Both the position numbers and the translations under genes were made by a program. A stretch of DNA of 64,000 nucleotides from Roseovarius sp. (GTDB lineage: Bacteria > Pseudomonadota > Alphaproteobacteria > Rhodobacterales > Rhodobacteraceae). Shown here piece after piece: positions 18,608 to 27,374 of the stretch; the stretch's first letter is position 1, and every line of letters starts with the position of its first letter. The notes beneath the pieces were generated by a model. It did not search any database and was not told the DNA's origin. It saw only the letters and a program-made list of their open reading frames with translations. The stretch covers positions 62,001-126,000 of the forward strand of contig NZ_JALUXE010000027.1 of assembly GCF_027019125.1 (NCBI RefSeq), read 5' to 3'.

Positions 18608-19626
18608 GACTTGTCCTTGGTGGCGCTCAGGCCCGCGCGGGCGAATTCCGGCACATAGTCCCCAAGCCGCAGGCCGCGTGCGGGGTCAGAGGCATTGCCA
18701 TCCAACGCGCGTTTCTTGACGCCTTGCAGAATGGCCGCCATGCGGAAATAGCTGAAGGCGAGGTAGAAATGGAACCCCTCGATGGGTGCAATCCCGCGCC
18801 GTTCGCAATAGCGGGCGATAAATTCCGCATCCGACCAGAGACCAAGTGCTGCGCGGTCCACACCTGATAGGCCGCGCCCCTCTGCGGTGGCGGGCATCGA
18901 CCATTGCATGATCACGGCAGCAAGGTCGGCGTAGGGGTGGCCGAGCGTGGATAACTCCCAGTCCAACACAGCAACACAGCCAGTGCCCTCGGGTTCAAAG
19001 AGCAGATTGTCGAGCCGGTAGTCGCCATGCACCAGAGTGCGTTGCCCGTCGTCGTCGGGAATATGCGCATCGAGCCATGCCATGAGGGCGGTCATGTCGG
19101 GCAGGTCTTCGGTGGCGGTCGCAGTATATTGCGCGCACCAGCGATCCACCTGACGGCGATAGTAATTACCGGAGGGGCCATAATCCGTGAGGCCCGTCGC
19201 CAGGAGGTCCACCTCGTGTATGGCGGCCAGAACGCGGTTCATCTCGTCGATGATGGCGTGGCGTTCGGGCGGGTTGAGGCCGGGCATCGATGGGGCGTCA
19301 AAGGTGCGGCCCTTGACCTCGTCCATGATGTAAAAGGGTGTGCCGATGACACGCTCATCCTCGCAAAGAATATGCATGTGCGCCACGGGAACCGATGTGC
19401 CTTGGAGCGCCCGCTGCACGCGGAATTCCCGCTCGACCGCATGGGCGGATTTCAAGAGCACGCCGGGCGGTTTGCGGCGCAGGACGTAGCTGCATTTGGG
19501 CGTGGTCAGGCGGTAGGTCGGGTTGGATTGTCCGCCGCTGAATTTCTGTGCCGTCAGCGGCCCTTCGAAGCCGGGCAGATGCGCGGCAAGCCATGTCGCG
19601 ACGGCATCGGTATCAAGCGTGCTCAT
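18604..19626 (-). CDS. APH-family phosphotransferase (ACAD10-like)
   Basis: 340 residues with the aminoglycoside-phosphotransferase/choline-kinase fold. Visible: KFSGGQSNPTYRLTT (nucleotide loop), LRRKPPGVLLKSAHAVEREFRVQRAL, the catalytic loop LVHGDYRLDNLLFEPEG and the metal-binding AVLDWELSTLGHPYADLA. Close relatives with this pattern occur beside acyl-CoA dehydrogenases and ligases (the ACAD10 N-terminal type), where they are thought to phosphorylate hydroxyacyl-CoA, rather than give antibiotic resistance. ATGA overlaps link it to the ligase upstream and the thioesterase downstream. The substrate is inferred from context. Confidence 0.88.
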   Translation of the reverse strand: MSTLDTDAVATWLAAHLPGFEGPLTAQKFSGGQSNPTYRLTTPKCSYVLRRKPPGVLLKSAHAVEREFRVQRALQGTSVPVAHMHILCEDERVIGTPFYIMDEVKGRTFDAPSMPGLNPPERHAIIDEMNRVLAAIHEVDLLATGLTDYGPSGNYYRRQVDRWCAQYTATATEDLPDMTALMAWLDAHIPDDDGQRTLVHGDYRLDNLLFEPEGTGCVAVLDWELSTLGHPYADLAAVIMQWSMPATAEGRGLSGVDRAALGLWSDAEFIARYCERRGIAPIEGFHFYLAFSYFRMAAILQGVKKRALDGNASDPARGLRLGDYVPEFARAGLSATKDKS

Positions 19627-21266
19627 GCACCGTCCCCGCGTAGGTCGGGGTGGATGTAGTCCCCAAACTGCTCGCGCAACGTGAGCTTCGAGACCTTGCC
19701 CGTGGCGGTCAACGGCAGCGCCTCGACCCAAAGCAGATCGTCAGGCAATTGCCATTTGGCGAAATGCGTTTCCATATGGGTGCAGACCTCTGCCAGCGTC
19801 GGGCGCTCTGCCCCTGCGGCCACCGCCACAAGCACCGGGCGTTCATCCCATTTCGGATGCGGCACGGCGATCACCGCGCAGGCGGCAATGCCGGGATGCG
19901 AGAGGGCGGCGTTTTCCAGATCAATCGAGCTGATCCATTCGCCCCCTGATTTCACCAGATCCTTGGAACGGTCTCGGATCGTGAGCCGGCCTTCGGGGCT
20001 GACCGAGGCGACATCGCCAGTGCCAAACCAGCCCTCGGCATCCATCGCGGCGCGCGTGGCCTCGGGGTTCTCGAAATATCCGCTGATGACGGTATTGCCG
20101 CGAATGAAGAGTTCGCCCGCCGACTGTCCGTCATGCGGCAGGCGTTGGCCCGCGTCATCGACGATCTTGTACTCCACTCCAAAGAGGCGTCGCCCGGCGC
20201 AGCATTTGGCGGCGATACGCTCTGCCAGCGGTGCCGCCTGCAGCTCTGGCGAAAGAACGCCATAAGCGCCGATCGGACTGGTTTCGGTCATGCCCCAGGC
20301 CTGCGAAACCACGACGCCGCGCGTCTCATAGGCCTCTATCATCACGCGCGGCATGGCCGAGCCGCCGACCACCAGATCGGCAAATCCTGATGGAACGCGC
20401 CCCTGTGCCTTGATTTCCGCCAGCAGCCCCGCCCAGACCGTGGGCACGCCCCAGGCGGAATAGACCCCCTCCGCGTCCATCAGACGAAAGAGGCTTGTCC
20501 CGTCAAGATTGGGCCCTGGCATCACCAGCGTCATTCCGGTGAGCGGCGCGACATAGGGCAGTCCCCACGCGTTGACGTGAAAAAGCGGCACCACGGGCAG
20601 CGCTCGCGCCCCGGCGCGAAAGCTCGAGGTCTGGCAGAGCGGCACTTGCAGCGCATGCAAGAGCGTGGAGCGGTGGGTGTAGAGCGCGCCCTTGGGGTTG
20701 CCGGTCGTGCCGGAGGTGTAGCAAAGACCAGCGGCGGTATCTTCGGGAAAGCTGGGCCAGTCAAAATCGGGGGACTGCGCCGCCAGCAACTCTTCGTAGC
20801 AGAGCGCGTCAAAGGCGCAGTCGGGCATGTGCCCGCGGTCGGTCAGGATGACAAAGCGCAGGTCGGGTGGCAAGTCGGACAAGAGCGCCTCGATCAGCGG
20901 CACAAAGGTGAGATCGAGAAACAAGATCCGGTCGCCGGCATGGGCGATGATATAGAGCAATTGCTCGCGTGACAGCCGCGGATTGAGAGTGTGGCACACC
21001 GCACCGATGCCCGAAATCCCGTAATACAGCTCGAAATGCCGGTGTCCGTTCCATGCCAGCGTGCCGATCCGGTCGCCCGGTTCTACACCCAGTGATGTAA
21101 GCGCCTGCGCCAGCTGCGCCGCCCGCGCCAGCGTTTGCGGGTAGGTCTGGCGGTGCAGATCGCCCTCGACCCGCGCGGACACGATGCCTTCGGTGGCATG
21201 TGCCTCGGCGGCGTGCAACAGGATGTCGATGATCCTGAGCGGCCGATGCATCATCTGGCCCTGCAT
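19623..21266 (-). CDS. Long-chain fatty-acid-CoA ligase-like AMP-forming enzyme
   Basis: 547 residues of the ANL superfamily; activates a carboxylic acid to its acyl-AMP and then acyl-CoA. Motifs: LCYTSGTTGNPKGALYTHR (P-loop-like), QAWGMTETSPIG, GWFGTGDVASVSPEGRLTIRDRSKDLVKSGGEWISSIDLE and a C-terminal Lys in TATGKVSKLTLR. The start ATG follows a GGAGGGAAA-like ribosome site. It leads the operon with the phosphotransferase and thioesterase. Medium/long-chain or aromatic acids are possible substrates. Confidence 0.92.
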   Translation of the reverse strand: MQGQMMHRPLRIIDILLHAAEAHATEGIVSARVEGDLHRQTYPQTLARAAQLAQALTSLGVEPGDRIGTLAWNGHRHFELYYGISGIGAVCHTLNPRLSREQLLYIIAHAGDRILFLDLTFVPLIEALLSDLPPDLRFVILTDRGHMPDCAFDALCYEELLAAQSPDFDWPSFPEDTAAGLCYTSGTTGNPKGALYTHRSTLLHALQVPLCQTSSFRAGARALPVVPLFHVNAWGLPYVAPLTGMTLVMPGPNLDGTSLFRLMDAEGVYSAWGVPTVWAGLLAEIKAQGRVPSGFADLVVGGSAMPRVMIEAYETRGVVVSQAWGMTETSPIGAYGVLSPELQAAPLAERIAAKCCAGRRLFGVEYKIVDDAGQRLPHDGQSAGELFIRGNTVISGYFENPEATRAAMDAEGWFGTGDVASVSPEGRLTIRDRSKDLVKSGGEWISSIDLENAALSHPGIAACAVIAVPHPKWDERPVLVAVAAGAERPTLAEVCTHMETHFAKWQLPDDLLWVEALPLTATGKVSKLTLREQFGDYIHPDLRGDGA

Positions 21267-21342
21267 GGTGTTTCCCTCCCTCGTGCCTCGACCGCGACGG
21301 TGGCATGAAAGTGGAGGGGGATCAATCGGGGTGGAGGAGGCC

Positions 21343-21371
21343 TTGACTTGTTGCGAATAATTCTCATATTC
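21343..21371 (+). promoter_or_regulatory. sitA promoter overlapped by a Fur-family (Mur/Fur-like) box
   Basis: A -35 candidate TTGACT (21343-21348) and a -10 candidate CATATT/ATATTC (21365-21371) flank a 7-1-7 inverted repeat TGCGAAT-A-ATTCTCA (21352-21366) of the kind bound by Fur-family regulators; a second ATTCTCAT copy follows at 21373-21379. Binding would block RNA polymerase. With this -10, transcription would begin at or next to the sitA ATG (21378), giving a leaderless mRNA; no Shine-Dalgarno sequence is visible. Confidence 0.6.
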
Positions 21372-21377
21372 ATTCTC

Positions 21378-22367
21378 ATGTTACATCGCATCGCAACTTC
21401 TTCCCCTCTGACCCGTCGCCGTGCGCTTGGCCTTGCGCTGGGTGCCGTGGCCCTTACCTCGCGGCCATCCCTTGCCCAAACCGCCCCGTTAGAGGTGGTC
21501 GCCACCACCGGCATGATTGCGGATGCGGCCCGCGTTGTGGGCGGCGACCACGTGCAGGTGCGCGCCCTCATGGGGCCGGGGATTGATCCGCACTCCTATC
21601 GTCAGACCCGCAGCGACATTGCAGCGCTTGCGCGAGCCGATCTGGTGCTCTGGCACGGGCTCTATCTCGAGGCGCAGATGGAGGAGTTTCTCCTCAAGCT
21701 GGCGGCGCGGTCGCCGGTCGTTGCCGTTGGCGAGGCGGTGCCGGAGAGCGCGCGCATCGCGCATGAGGATTACGAGGGGCGGTATGATCCTCACGTCTGG
21801 ATGGTGCCGGAGCTATGGGGCGCGGTGGTGGACCGCATCACCGAAGCGCTGAGTGCCGCAAGACCGGAGAGTGCGCAGCTCTTTGTCGCCAATGCCGCGC
21901 GCTACAAGGACGATTTGGCGCGGCTGAACATCTATGCAAAGGATGTTTTGGCCTCTGTGCCTGAACCGGCCCGCGTGCTGGTCACGGCGCATGATGCCTT
22001 TGGCTATTTTGGCCGTGCTTATGGCTACCGCGTCGAGGGTATCCAGGGGTTGTCCACGGAATCCGAGGCCGGTCTCGCGCGTATCCGTGATCTCGTTGAT
22101 CTGTTGGTCAGCCGTCAAATCAAGGCGGTTTTTGTCGAAAGCACCGTTTCGGATCGCAATATCCGCGCGCTGATCGAGGGGGCGGCAGCACAGGGCCATG
22201 AGGTGATCGTCGGCGGCGAGCTGTTCTCGGATGCCATGGGCACGCCCGGCACCTATGAGGGTAGCTATCTGGGCATGATCGACCATAATGTAACCACCAT
22301 CGCCGCTGCATTGGGCGGCACCGCCCCGTCGCGGGGCATGGATGGCAACCTGTCAGCAGGGGGATGA
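21378..22367 (+). CDS. sitA: Mn/Fe ABC transporter substrate-binding protein (SitA/MntA-type)
   Basis: 329 residues of the cluster A-I metal-binding family. Signal sequence has a twin-Arg-like stretch LTRRRALGLALGAVALTSRPSLAQ. Metal ligands can be read as His72 (DPHSY), His139 (DPHVW), a Glu in STESEAG and Asp302 (MIDHN). The two-His, Glu, Asp set and lack of a His-rich loop favour Mn or Fe over Zn. The start is the ATG at 21378, just after a Fur-family box. First gene of a four-gene importer operon. Confidence 0.9.
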   Translation: MLHRIATSSPLTRRRALGLALGAVALTSRPSLAQTAPLEVVATTGMIADAARVVGGDHVQVRALMGPGIDPHSYRQTRSDIAALARADLVLWHGLYLEAQMEEFLLKLAARSPVVAVGEAVPESARIAHEDYEGRYDPHVWMVPELWGAVVDRITEALSAARPESAQLFVANAARYKDDLARLNIYAKDVLASVPEPARVLVTAHDAFGYFGRAYGYRVEGIQGLSTESEAGLARIRDLVDLLVSRQIKAVFVESTVSDRNIRALIEGAAAQGHEVIVGGELFSDAMGTPGTYEGSYLGMIDHNVTTIAAALGGTAPSRGMDGNLSAGG

Positions 22368-23155
22368 GAATGCCATTGGAACTGGTCGGATCACGGCCCG
22401 CACCCGACACCGACAGTCCCCTGTCGATCCGGGGTCTGACAGTGTCCTATGGTGAAAAGCCAGCGGTTTTTTCCGTTGATGTCAGCTTTCGCCCCGGTCA
22501 GATGACGGCCATTGTCGGCCCGAATGGCGCGGGCAAATCGACGCTTCTCAAGGCCGCACTCGGGATCATCCGGCCCCTGTCCGGGCAGGTCACAAGCCTG
22601 GGCCGTCCGCTGAACGAGCGGCGCGCGCGGATTGCCTATGTGCCACAGCGCGCCAGTGTGGATTGGGATTTCCCGGCTCGCGTGCTCGATGTCGTGATGA
22701 TGGGTCTCTCCCGCGAATTGGGCCTCTTGGGGCGGATCCGGGCGAGCCACCGCGCCCGCGCCGTGGCCAGTCTCGAGCGGGTCGGGATGGCGGGCTTCGC
22801 CCATCGCCAGATCGGGCAGCTTTCGGGCGGGCAGCAACAGCGCGTGTTTCTGGCGCGGGCCTTGGCGCAAGAGGCGGATCTGTATCTCTTGGACGAGCCC
22901 TTTGCCGGGGTCGATGCGGCCACGGAAAAGGCAATCATCGCGGTGCTGCACGAGCTTCGGGCCGAGGGCAAGACGGTGATTGCCGTGCATCACGATCTGG
23001 CCACGGTGGCAGATTATTTCGACCGTGTGTTTCTCATCAACACCACCGCAATTGCCGAAGGACCGGTGGCCGAGGTGTTTACCCCGGACCATTTGCAAAC
23101 CGCCTATGGCGGTCGGCTGGCGCTCGCGCAAATGGGTGGCGCGGCGGCGGGCTGA
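22364..23155 (+). CDS. sitB: Mn/Fe ABC transporter ATP-binding protein (SitB-type)
   Basis: 263 residues with a complete ABC ATPase set: Walker A IVGPNGAGKSTLLK, signature LSGGQQQRVFLARAL, Walker B DLYLLDEPFAGVDAAT and the switch His in AVHHDLAT. Starts with ATG overlapping the sitA stop (ATGA), and ends two bases before the first permease. It energises metal import by the two permeases. Confidence 0.93.
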   Translation: MRMPLELVGSRPAPDTDSPLSIRGLTVSYGEKPAVFSVDVSFRPGQMTAIVGPNGAGKSTLLKAALGIIRPLSGQVTSLGRPLNERRARIAYVPQRASVDWDFPARVLDVVMMGLSRELGLLGRIRASHRARAVASLERVGMAGFAHRQIGQLSGGQQQRVFLARALAQEADLYLLDEPFAGVDAATEKAIIAVLHELRAEGKTVIAVHHDLATVADYFDRVFLINTTAIAEGPVAEVFTPDHLQTAYGGRLALAQMGGAAAG

Positions 23156-23157
23156 GC

Positions 23158-24357
23158 ATGCTTTGGGACGCGCTCACCCTGCAACTGGGATACAACGCCA
23201 CGCTGGTCACGCTGGGGGCCATGATGCTGGGCGTGGGCGCAGGGGCCACGGGCACTTATCTCTATCTGGGCAAGCGTGCGCTGGTGTCGGATGCCATCAG
23301 CCATGCCACTCTGCCGGGCGTCGTTCTGGGATTCATGCTGATGGTAGCGCTTGGCGGCGAAGGTCGGTTTCTGCCCGGCCTCATGCTGGGGGCGGCGCTG
23401 TCGGCGGGGCTTGGCCTACTCGCCGTCACATGGCTGACAACGCGCACGCGGTTGCATGAAGATGCAGCGATTGGCGCGGTCCTGTCGGTATTCTTCGGCT
23501 TCGGCGTTGTCCTGCTGACAGTGGTGCAGGTCATGGATGCCGGGCGTCAGGCAGGGCTTGAGACCTTTCTTCTCGGGGCCACGGCGGGGATGCTGCGCGA
23601 TGAGGCGCTGACCATTGCCTTGGGTGGCGCTGCGGTGCTCGCGCTGGTGCGTCTCTTGCATCGGCCCATGATCCTCGTGGCTTTTGACCCCGAATATGCG
23701 GTGGGGCAGGGGATGCGGCTGGCACGTGTCGATCTGGCGATGATGGGGTTGGCATTGGCCATCACCGTGACGGGGCTCAAGGTGGTGGGCCTCGTCCTTA
23801 TCGTCGCGCTCTTGATCATCCCGCCGGTGGCGGCGCGGTTCTGGTCCGAACGTGCAGGCCATGTGGTGATGATCGCGGGCGCAATAGGCGGTGTCGCGGG
23901 CTATCTGGGGGCTGCGATTTCGGCCACGGCACCCGACCTGCCGACCGGGCCTCTAATCGTGCTGGCGGCCTTTGCGCTGTTCGTTCTGTCGCTTCTAATG
24001 GCGCCCGGTCGGGGTGTGCTGGCCGCGGCGGTGCGGCATCTGCGGTTTCAGCGACGGGTGCATCTGCGTCAGGGGCTGTTGGCATTGGCGGCAGGGCAAC
24101 CGGTCTATGAGCCGCTGACCCTGCGCCTGATGCGCCACGCCGGTCTGGCGCGGGCGGATGGCGTCGCGACCGAGGCAGGGCGCGCCATGGCGGCACGTGC
24201 CCGACTGGACGAGCGGCGCTGGCAAATCCTGCGCTCGGACCCGGCGTTCGAGGCGGCGGCGGCGCGCTATGACGGGCTGACCCCCTTGGAGGAGGTGCTG
24301 ACAGACGATCAGATTGCAGCCCTTGACCGGGGGCTTGGGCCGGAGGGAACGGTGTGA
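23158..24357 (+). CDS. sitC: Mn/Fe ABC transporter permease with cytoplasmic C-terminal extension (SitC-type)
   Basis: 399 residues, clearly longer than the usual 280. Residues 1-290 form the multi-helix ABC-3 permease (LVSDAISHATLPGVVLGFML; VVGLVLIVALLIIPPVAARFW). The last ~110 residues are soluble and resemble a winged-helix/DtxR-like fold (RHLRFQRRVHLRQGLLALAAG...YEPLTLRLMRHAGLARADGVATEAGRAMAARARLDERRWQ). Similar tails occur in some metal permeases of the TroC/MntC group; their role may be to sense metal. The start ATG is two bases after the sitB stop. Confidence 0.9.
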   Translation: MLWDALTLQLGYNATLVTLGAMMLGVGAGATGTYLYLGKRALVSDAISHATLPGVVLGFMLMVALGGEGRFLPGLMLGAALSAGLGLLAVTWLTTRTRLHEDAAIGAVLSVFFGFGVVLLTVVQVMDAGRQAGLETFLLGATAGMLRDEALTIALGGAAVLALVRLLHRPMILVAFDPEYAVGQGMRLARVDLAMMGLALAITVTGLKVVGLVLIVALLIIPPVAARFWSERAGHVVMIAGAIGGVAGYLGAAISATAPDLPTGPLIVLAAFALFVLSLLMAPGRGVLAAAVRHLRFQRRVHLRQGLLALAAGQPVYEPLTLRLMRHAGLARADGVATEAGRAMAARARLDERRWQILRSDPAFEAAAARYDGLTPLEEVLTDDQIAALDRGLGPEGTV

Positions 24358-25307
24358 TGGGACAGGATTTTGTCATGCTGTCGCTCACGCCGCTGCTGAT
24401 TGGCATTGCAGCGGCGGTGGCCTGTGCGCTGCCGGGCAACTTCCTGCTGTTGCGGCGGCAGGCGTTGATCGGGGATGCGATCAGCCATGTGGTTCTGCCG
24501 GGTATCGTGGCGGGATTCCTTGTTACCGGTATGGTCGCCACCGGGCCGATGATGCTGGGGGCGGCAACGGCGGCGCTGATAGCCGTTATCCTGATCGAGG
24601 CAATCCGCCGTCTGGGCCGGATCGAGCCGGGGGCGGCGATGGGCGTGGTCTTTACCGCCATGTTTGCGGGTGGTGTGCTGCTCTTGGAACAAAGTGCTGC
24701 GTCCGGCGTGCATCTTGATGTGCAACATGCGCTGTATGGCAATCTTGAAAGCCTGATCTGGCTGGATGGTTACGGCTGGGGAGCGCTGACTGATCCGGCG
24801 GCCTTGGCGGGATTGCCGCCGGAATTGGGGCGCATGGGCGCTGTGCTGGCCTTCACCGCGCTCTTTGTTGTGTTGCTTTGGCGGCCGCTCGTGATGGCCA
24901 CCTTTGACGAGGGGTTCGCCCGCGCCATGGGCATTCCAACGGCCATTTTAGGGTTGGCATTGGTGGCGGTGGCGGCTGTGTCGGCAGTGGCGGCCTTTGA
25001 TGCGGTGGGGTCGATCATCGTGATCGCGATGTTCATCTGCCCGCCTGCAACTGCCCGGCTGATGACGGACCGCTTGGGGCGTCAGGTGGCGTGGAGCGTT
25101 GTTTTTGCCACGCTGTCGGCGGTCTTGGGCTATGTACTGGCGGGCTATGGTCCGCTCTGGCTGGGCTATGACAATGCAGTCAGCGCGGCCGGCATGATCG
25201 CTACGGTGTCAGGCGTGATCCTCGGCCTTGCGGCGCTGTTTGGTCTGCGTCGGCAGAGCGTCAGCCGCGCAGACGCCACGCCGCAATTATCAAGCCCGGC
25301 AGAATAA
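24357..25307 (+). CDS. sitD: Mn/Fe ABC transporter permease (SitD-type)
   Basis: 316 residues, an ABC-3 permease with about eight membrane helices (FLLLRRQALIGDAISHVVLPGIVAGFLV; VAAFDAVGSIIVIAMFICPPATARLM). The start ATG shares one base with the sitC stop (TGATG); a GTG one codon earlier is also possible. Pairs with SitC as the second transmembrane subunit. Its 3' end overlaps the convergent glycosyltransferase gene by 47 bases. Confidence 0.92.
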   Translation: MGQDFVMLSLTPLLIGIAAAVACALPGNFLLLRRQALIGDAISHVVLPGIVAGFLVTGMVATGPMMLGAATAALIAVILIEAIRRLGRIEPGAAMGVVFTAMFAGGVLLLEQSAASGVHLDVQHALYGNLESLIWLDGYGWGALTDPAALAGLPPELGRMGAVLAFTALFVVLLWRPLVMATFDEGFARAMGIPTAILGLALVAVAAVSAVAAFDAVGSIIVIAMFICPPATARLMTDRLGRQVAWSVVFATLSAVLGYVLAGYGPLWLGYDNAVSAAGMIATVSGVILGLAALFGLRRQSVSRADATPQLSSPAE

Positions 25308-26010
25308 CCGCACAGCGCGCATAGCGCGGCAGCATCCGACGCGGGCTTGTGAGCGCGCGCCAAAGCCATTCAAGCGCCAGACGTCGCATCCAAAGAGGTG
25401 CACGCGACTGTACCCCTGCGATGAAATCGAGCCCGGCCCCGATACTGGCAAAGCCCATTTGCGGGAGAGCGGTATGGGCGCGCGCGGCGAGAATCTCTTG
25501 CCTGGGCGCGCCAAGCGCCAAAAGGCAGAGCCCCGCGCCAGAGGCGCGCAGCGCGGCGATCACCTCGGCCCCCTGTTGGCTCGCCGGATCGAACCCCATG
25601 GGCGGCGCGACCCGCGCGGCGATCACCAGCCCCGGCACGCGGGCGCAGAGCCCCTCGCCTGCGGCGCGCAGGGCATCTTCGGTGCTCCCCACAAGGGCCA
25701 CGCTGACCCCCGCCTCAGCCGCCAGGCGTGCAATTGGCACCACCATATCCGCCCCCGGCACCAGCCCCACTGGACGCCCGGCAATGCGCGAGAGCCAAAC
25801 CACCGGGTTCCCATCCGCAACCACCAGATCATGCTGCATATAGGCCGCCAGAAACGCAGGATCGTGACGCAACTTCACCAGATGGTCGAGATTGAGCGTT
25901 GCCAAGGCAAAGCCACGCCGCGCGCGCAACCGCTCGCTCAGGACAGACAGCAGGCGTGGGGTATCGCGGGGTGCAACCCGTATCACCTGATCCTGAATGT
26001 GAAATTTCAC
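25261..26010 (-). CDS. WecG/TagA/CpsF-family glycosyltransferase
   Basis: 249 residues of the GT26 family, which transfer N-acetylmannosamine(uronate)- or similar sugars to lipid-linked acceptors at the inner membrane. Signatures: FALATLNLDHLVKLR, VVADGNPVVWLSRIAGRP, VALVGS, GLCLLALGAPRQEILAAR and ASIGAGLDFIAGVQSRAPLWMRRLALEWLWRAL. The basic, aromatic C-terminus is a likely membrane-association region. It stands divergent from the polysaccharide operon starting at 26220, so it is probably part of the same surface-glycan pathway. Confidence 0.93.
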   Translation of the reverse strand: MKFHIQDQVIRVAPRDTPRLLSVLSERLRARRGFALATLNLDHLVKLRHDPAFLAAYMQHDLVVADGNPVVWLSRIAGRPVGLVPGADMVVPIARLAAEAGVSVALVGSTEDALRAAGEGLCARVPGLVIAARVAPPMGFDPASQQGAEVIAALRASGAGLCLLALGAPRQEILAARAHTALPQMGFASIGAGLDFIAGVQSRAPLWMRRLALEWLWRALTSPRRMLPRYARCAVILPGLIIAAWRLRG

Positions 26011-26219
26011 CCGAACCCCCTGCGACAGTCGCGGCCTTTAATGCTATATCAACTGTGACCCGTGGTGACACTAGGGCGAAATTGCGCGGCTTTCACGGCA
26101 CTGCGGCCAGTACCTGTGCCCGCGTTCCGTCGGGCGCGTGCAAAGGCTTGAAACTGTAGGGAAATGGTCAGATTCTCGCCATGATCCTGTGATTATCCAG
26201 AGGGCGAGACACAGGGGCA

Positions 26220-27374
26220 ATGATGCAGGCAGAGGGCAAAGGGAACAGCAGCCGAGAGGCGAGGCTGGGGCGCGTGGCGCTGGTAGGCTGCGGATTCGTG
26301 GCCGATCTCTACATGCGGTCGCTCGCGGCCCATCCCGAGATTACCGTGATCGCCGCCCATGACCACGACCCGGCGCGACTGGCTGCCTTTGCGGCGCATT
26401 GGGGTCTTGTGGCAGAACCGACGCTTGCGGCGCTTTTGGCGCGGCTTGGCCCCGACGATGTCGTGCTGAACCTGACCAACCCCTCGGCGCATTATGCCGT
26501 GAGCCGCGCCTGTCTGGAGGCAGGGCATCATGTGTGGTGCGAAAAACCCCTGACGCTGGAGCTGTCGCAGGCCCGCGCCCTGCATGATCTGGCAGAGGTG
26601 CGCGGGTTGATGCTGGCGTCGGCGCCTTCATCTGTGTTGGGCGAGGCGGCGCAGGTGCTGATCGGTGCGGTGCGGCGCGGGGTGGCGGGCACGCCGCGGC
26701 TGATCTATGCCGAGATGGACGACGGGTTCATCCCCCAAGCCCCCTACGTCAAATGGCAGAGCGAGAGCGGAGCACCCTGGCCTCATGCCGACGAATTCGC
26801 GGTTGGCTGCACGCTGGAGCATGCGGGCTATGTGCTGAGCTGGCTCATTGCCATGTTTGGCAGCGTGACGCGGGTGGTGTCGGCCACTGCCGAGGTTATC
26901 CCGGACAAACCCGGTGACGCGCACGCGCCCGATGTTTCGGTGGCCGCGCTCTATTTCGAGGCAGGCCCGATGGCGCGGCTCACCTGCTCGATCGTGGCCT
27001 CTCATGACCACCGGCTGCGCGTGTTCGGCGACTCTGGCGTTTTGCAGGTGCGCGAGGTGTGGAACAATGCAGCCGCGGTGCGATTTCACCGCCGTTTCAC
27101 GCTGCGGCGCAGGCTGATCGAGCACCCATTCGGGCGGCGCATCCGCGCGCGTGGTCCCTCGCATCCCAAGGTGGGGAGGTGGGGTGCGGCGTCGATGAAT
27201 TTCGCGCTTGGTCCAGCCGAGATGTTGGCGGCACTGGCCGAAGGGCGCGCCTGTCGACTGACCAACGCCATGGCGCTGCACCTGACCGAGGTGACGCTGG
27301 CCCTTCAGGGCCCAAGTGGCGTGGTCGAGATCGAGAGCCGCTGCGACCCTATGGAGGTGGCAACATGGGCCTGA
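26220..27374 (+). CDS. Gfo/Idh/MocA-family oxidoreductase
   Basis: 384 residues with an N-terminal NAD(P)-binding Rossmann fold (RVALVGCGFVADLYMRSL) and the EKP signature (HHVWCEKPLTLELSQA), followed by the alpha/beta dimerisation domain. Family members oxidise or reduce sugars, often nucleotide sugars. First gene in a likely operon; the next gene, a nucleotide-sugar epimerase-like protein, starts 10 bases before this one stops. Its sugar substrate is unknown. Confidence 0.92.
   Translation: MMQAEGKGNSSREARLGRVALVGCGFVADLYMRSLAAHPEITVIAAHDHDPARLAAFAAHWGLVAEPTLAALLARLGPDDVVLNLTNPSAHYAVSRACLEAGHHVWCEKPLTLELSQARALHDLAEVRGLMLASAPSSVLGEAAQVLIGAVRRGVAGTPRLIYAEMDDGFIPQAPYVKWQSESGAPWPHADEFAVGCTLEHAGYVLSWLIAMFGSVTRVVSATAEVIPDKPGDAHAPDVSVAALYFEAGPMARLTCSIVASHDHRLRVFGDSGVLQVREVWNNAAAVRFHRRFTLRRRLIEHPFGRRIRARGPSHPKVGRWGAASMNFALGPAEMLAALAEGRACRLTNAMALHLTEVTLALQGPSGVVEIESRCDPMEVATWA

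Noticed and set aside
18604-19626. Aminoglycoside resistance gene
   Set aside because: The fold is shared, but the sequence pattern and position between an acyl-CoA ligase and thioesterase match the ACAD10-like metabolic branch.
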